From IMG/VR virus record IMGVR_UViG_3300010401_000053, positions 1 to 39,687 of that record: a stretch of 39,687 nucleotides of DNA; one strand, 5' to 3'. Source of the DNA: a virus. Below are positions 38,585-39,687 of this stretch, in pieces. Position numbers and translations under genes: made by a program. The notes beneath the pieces were generated by a model that ran no database searches, was not told the origin of the DNA, and saw nothing but the letters and a program-made list of their open reading frames with translations. Within the stretch, counting starts at the first letter, position 1, and each line of letters begins with the position of its first letter.

Positions 38585-38845
38585 TCAGATGCTGTCCTTC
38601 TCGCAGGGCGTCAGGTCGACGAAGACGAACTGTCCCGGGAGCAGCTTGTCGAAAGCCGCCGGGTTGCTGATGTGCATGGTGAGGTTGGCCGCCGGCGTCC
38701 ACTTCGACCACTGGGCGTTCGCCTCGCCCTCCTTGTTGCTGTAGACGGCCGCCAGCGTGAGCTCCTCGCTCTGCTTCGTGCCGTCCGGCCCCGCCATGCT
38801 CTTCACCGACGCCACCGACATCTTCAGACGAAGCACAGCCGACAT
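38585..38845 (-). CDS. Conserved small phage protein
   Basis: An 86-residue protein behind GAGGAGG. LRLKMSVASVKSMAGPDGTK, LTLAAVYSNKEGEANAQWSK and WTPAANLTMHISNPAAFDKL are typical of a widespread family of small, beta-rich phage proteins with an invariant AQWSKWTP-like block and ending in FVFVDLTP. No function is known for the family. It follows the barrel-like gene after a 221-base gap. Confidence 0.75.
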   Translation of the reverse strand: MSAVLRLKMSVASVKSMAGPDGTKQSEELTLAAVYSNKEGEANAQWSKWTPAANLTMHISNPAAFDKLLPGQFVFVDLTPCEKDSI

Positions 38846-39066
38846 GGACGACCTCCTCTATCGTGATGTGGGCCCCGGGACGCGCCTGACGGATGCGGCC
38901 CGGGGCCCGTCTATCTCCGCGTCAGCGCCGTCAGACGCCCGCGGGCACTTCCGTCGTTTTTAAGGTATGGCCTCAGTCTCTGGTGGGGCGCACTGCGGGG
39001 CCCGGCGACGCCCACTTCACCGGTGGCTGCGCCGCCTGGTGGTGCGGCGCAAACCCCGCCACCAGC
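38846..39066. other. Non-coding gap with two hairpins
   Basis: No gene on either strand. It holds GGGCCCCGGG / CCCGGGGCCC (38870-38879 with 38899-38908; perfect 10-bp stem, 19-base loop) just upstream of the small conserved gene. TGCGCCGC / GCGGCGCA (39028-39035 with 39044-39051) lies just past the barrel-like gene. Neither has a T-tract. They may end or process the late transcript. Confidence 0.55.
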
Positions 39067-39657
39067 TCAGCTCGCCGGCGGCTGCTTCACGCCGACGGAG
39101 AACCGGAACAGCAGCGAGAACGAGTCGAGTGAGTTGACCCCGTCCCCGCCGGCGTCGCCTGGCTCGATCGCGCGCGTGTACTGAGCGAGCAGGTGCGCGG
39201 CCGAGGACTGGCCGACGAAGAATCGAGGGCCGATCCACGTCGCCGCCTGGGCGGCTGCCAGGTCGGTCAGGTCGCCGGTCGTCATCGTGGCGGCTCCCCC
39301 GACCTCGATGTTGCCTTTGCAGCCCGCGCCGGCGCTGTCGCAGCCGAAGTAGAGGAAGTTGTGCACGAACGACGGGCCGACGAGCGCACCGTCCGCGGGA
39401 CCGAAGAGGCCCGAGAGCTGCGCGCCGATGCCGGTGTTCGGCGTGGCGTAGTGCCACCAGCTGAAGGCGACGGTCGAGAGCGTGTCGCCGGACGCGGAGT
39501 CGTGCCGCACCAGCAGGTCGGCGGCGAATTCCTCGGAGGCCTGCGCCCAGGGCGCTTTGTCGGCCGCGCGCGCCGGCGGCGCGGCCGCGGCGGCGGTGGC
39601 GAGCATGACGGCGAGGATGAGCGCGGTGCGGATGGTGCGGGTGGGTCGTGCGAGCAT
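39067..39657 (-). CDS. Secreted, outer-membrane barrel-like protein
   Basis: A 196-residue protein. The signal peptide is within residues 1-32 (ALILAVMLATAAAAAPPARA). The mature part has amphipathic strand-like segments (TLSTVAFSWWHYATP, NTGIGAQLSGLFGPADG, AATWIGPRFFVGQSSAAHLL) and ends in a barrel-type last strand (SFSLLFRFSVGVKQ). One cysteine pair (FGCDSAGAGCKG) is present. It starts behind GGGGGA, inside the terminal repeat. It might change the host surface to exclude other phages; this is inferred. No family recognised. Confidence 0.65.
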   Translation of the reverse strand: MLARPTRTIRTALILAVMLATAAAAAPPARAADKAPWAQASEEFAADLLVRHDSASGDTLSTVAFSWWHYATPNTGIGAQLSGLFGPADGALVGPSFVHNFLYFGCDSAGAGCKGNIEVGGAATMTTGDLTDLAAAQAATWIGPRFFVGQSSAAHLLAQYTRAIEPGDAGGDGVNSLDSFSLLFRFSVGVKQPPAS

Positions 39658-39687
39658 CGGTCCCCCTTTCAGGTGAACGCTTCGAAG
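39565..39687. repeat. Right copy of 123-bp terminal direct repeat
   Basis: Identical to bases 1-123. It holds the ribosome binding site, start codon and signal-peptide codons of the gene at 39067-39657, so that gene is intact at this end and truncated at the other. Confidence 0.95.

Noticed and set aside
1-39687. CRISPR arrays, insertion sequences, complete tRNA or rRNA genes
   Set aside because: No regularly spaced repeats, transposase, or complete RNA gene was seen. The only tRNA-like sequence is the half gene at 35962-36000.

Overview
The window looks like the complete circular genome of a temperate, siphovirus-type tailed phage (Caudoviricetes, HK97-like head genes). The first 123 bases recur exactly as the last 123 bases, so the unique genome is about 39,564 bp and the protein starting at 39657 runs across the junction. 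The DNA is strongly G+C-rich, with GC-rich third codon positions and many GTG starts. The host is not named by the sequence. The attachment site carries half of a bacterial tRNA-Arg(ACG) gene, and one secreted protein has C-x-GG-x-N-x-G-x2-C repeats of a kind I associate with GC-rich deltaproteobacteria-like lineages (Myxococcota/Binatota), which is only a weak hint. Spanins, lipoproteins and a barrel-like protein point to a Gram-negative host.

All genes but one lie on the minus strand, so the genome reads from high to low coordinates. A near-consensus promoter (37776-37804), overlapped by an inverted-repeat operator, leads into a tyrosine integrase (36667-37560) and a small putative regulator (36087-36647). 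Next comes the attP region (around 36000), holding the promoter-proximal 5' half of a tRNA-Arg gene. From 35.5 to 25 kb follows a tightly overlapping early block: many small Cys/His proteins, two HNH proteins, a half-size sliding-clamp-like protein, a DnaT/DnaD-like replication protein, a ParB-like protein, a RusA-like resolvase and a GIY-YIG-type protein. A lipoprotein gene with its own promoter interrupts it.

From 24.6 to 7 kb is the packaging and virion block: small and large terminase, portal fused to a MuF domain, prohead protease, major capsid protein, connectors, tail terminator, tail tube, tail chaperones, tape measure, distal tail and hub proteins. The only plus-strand gene (10681-11421) sits between the tape measure and distal tail genes. 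It encodes a secreted PDZ-domain protein with its own promoter-like sequence.

From 7 kb to the junction come two large beta-helix-like proteins with Sec signal peptides, two small exported proteins, and a lysis cassette: an M15-type endolysin whose zinc motif is split by an 80-residue insertion, a spanin-like protein and a holin-like protein. Past the junction lie a secreted barrel-like protein, a small conserved phage protein and an alpha/beta hydrolase (37873-38499) that closes the circle next to the integrase promoter.

The most unusual features are the many genes for exported proteins (at least eight), the disrupted endolysin active-site motif, the PDZ gene, the attP that keeps the 5' half of the tRNA, and a 17-bp repeat at three gene boundaries.
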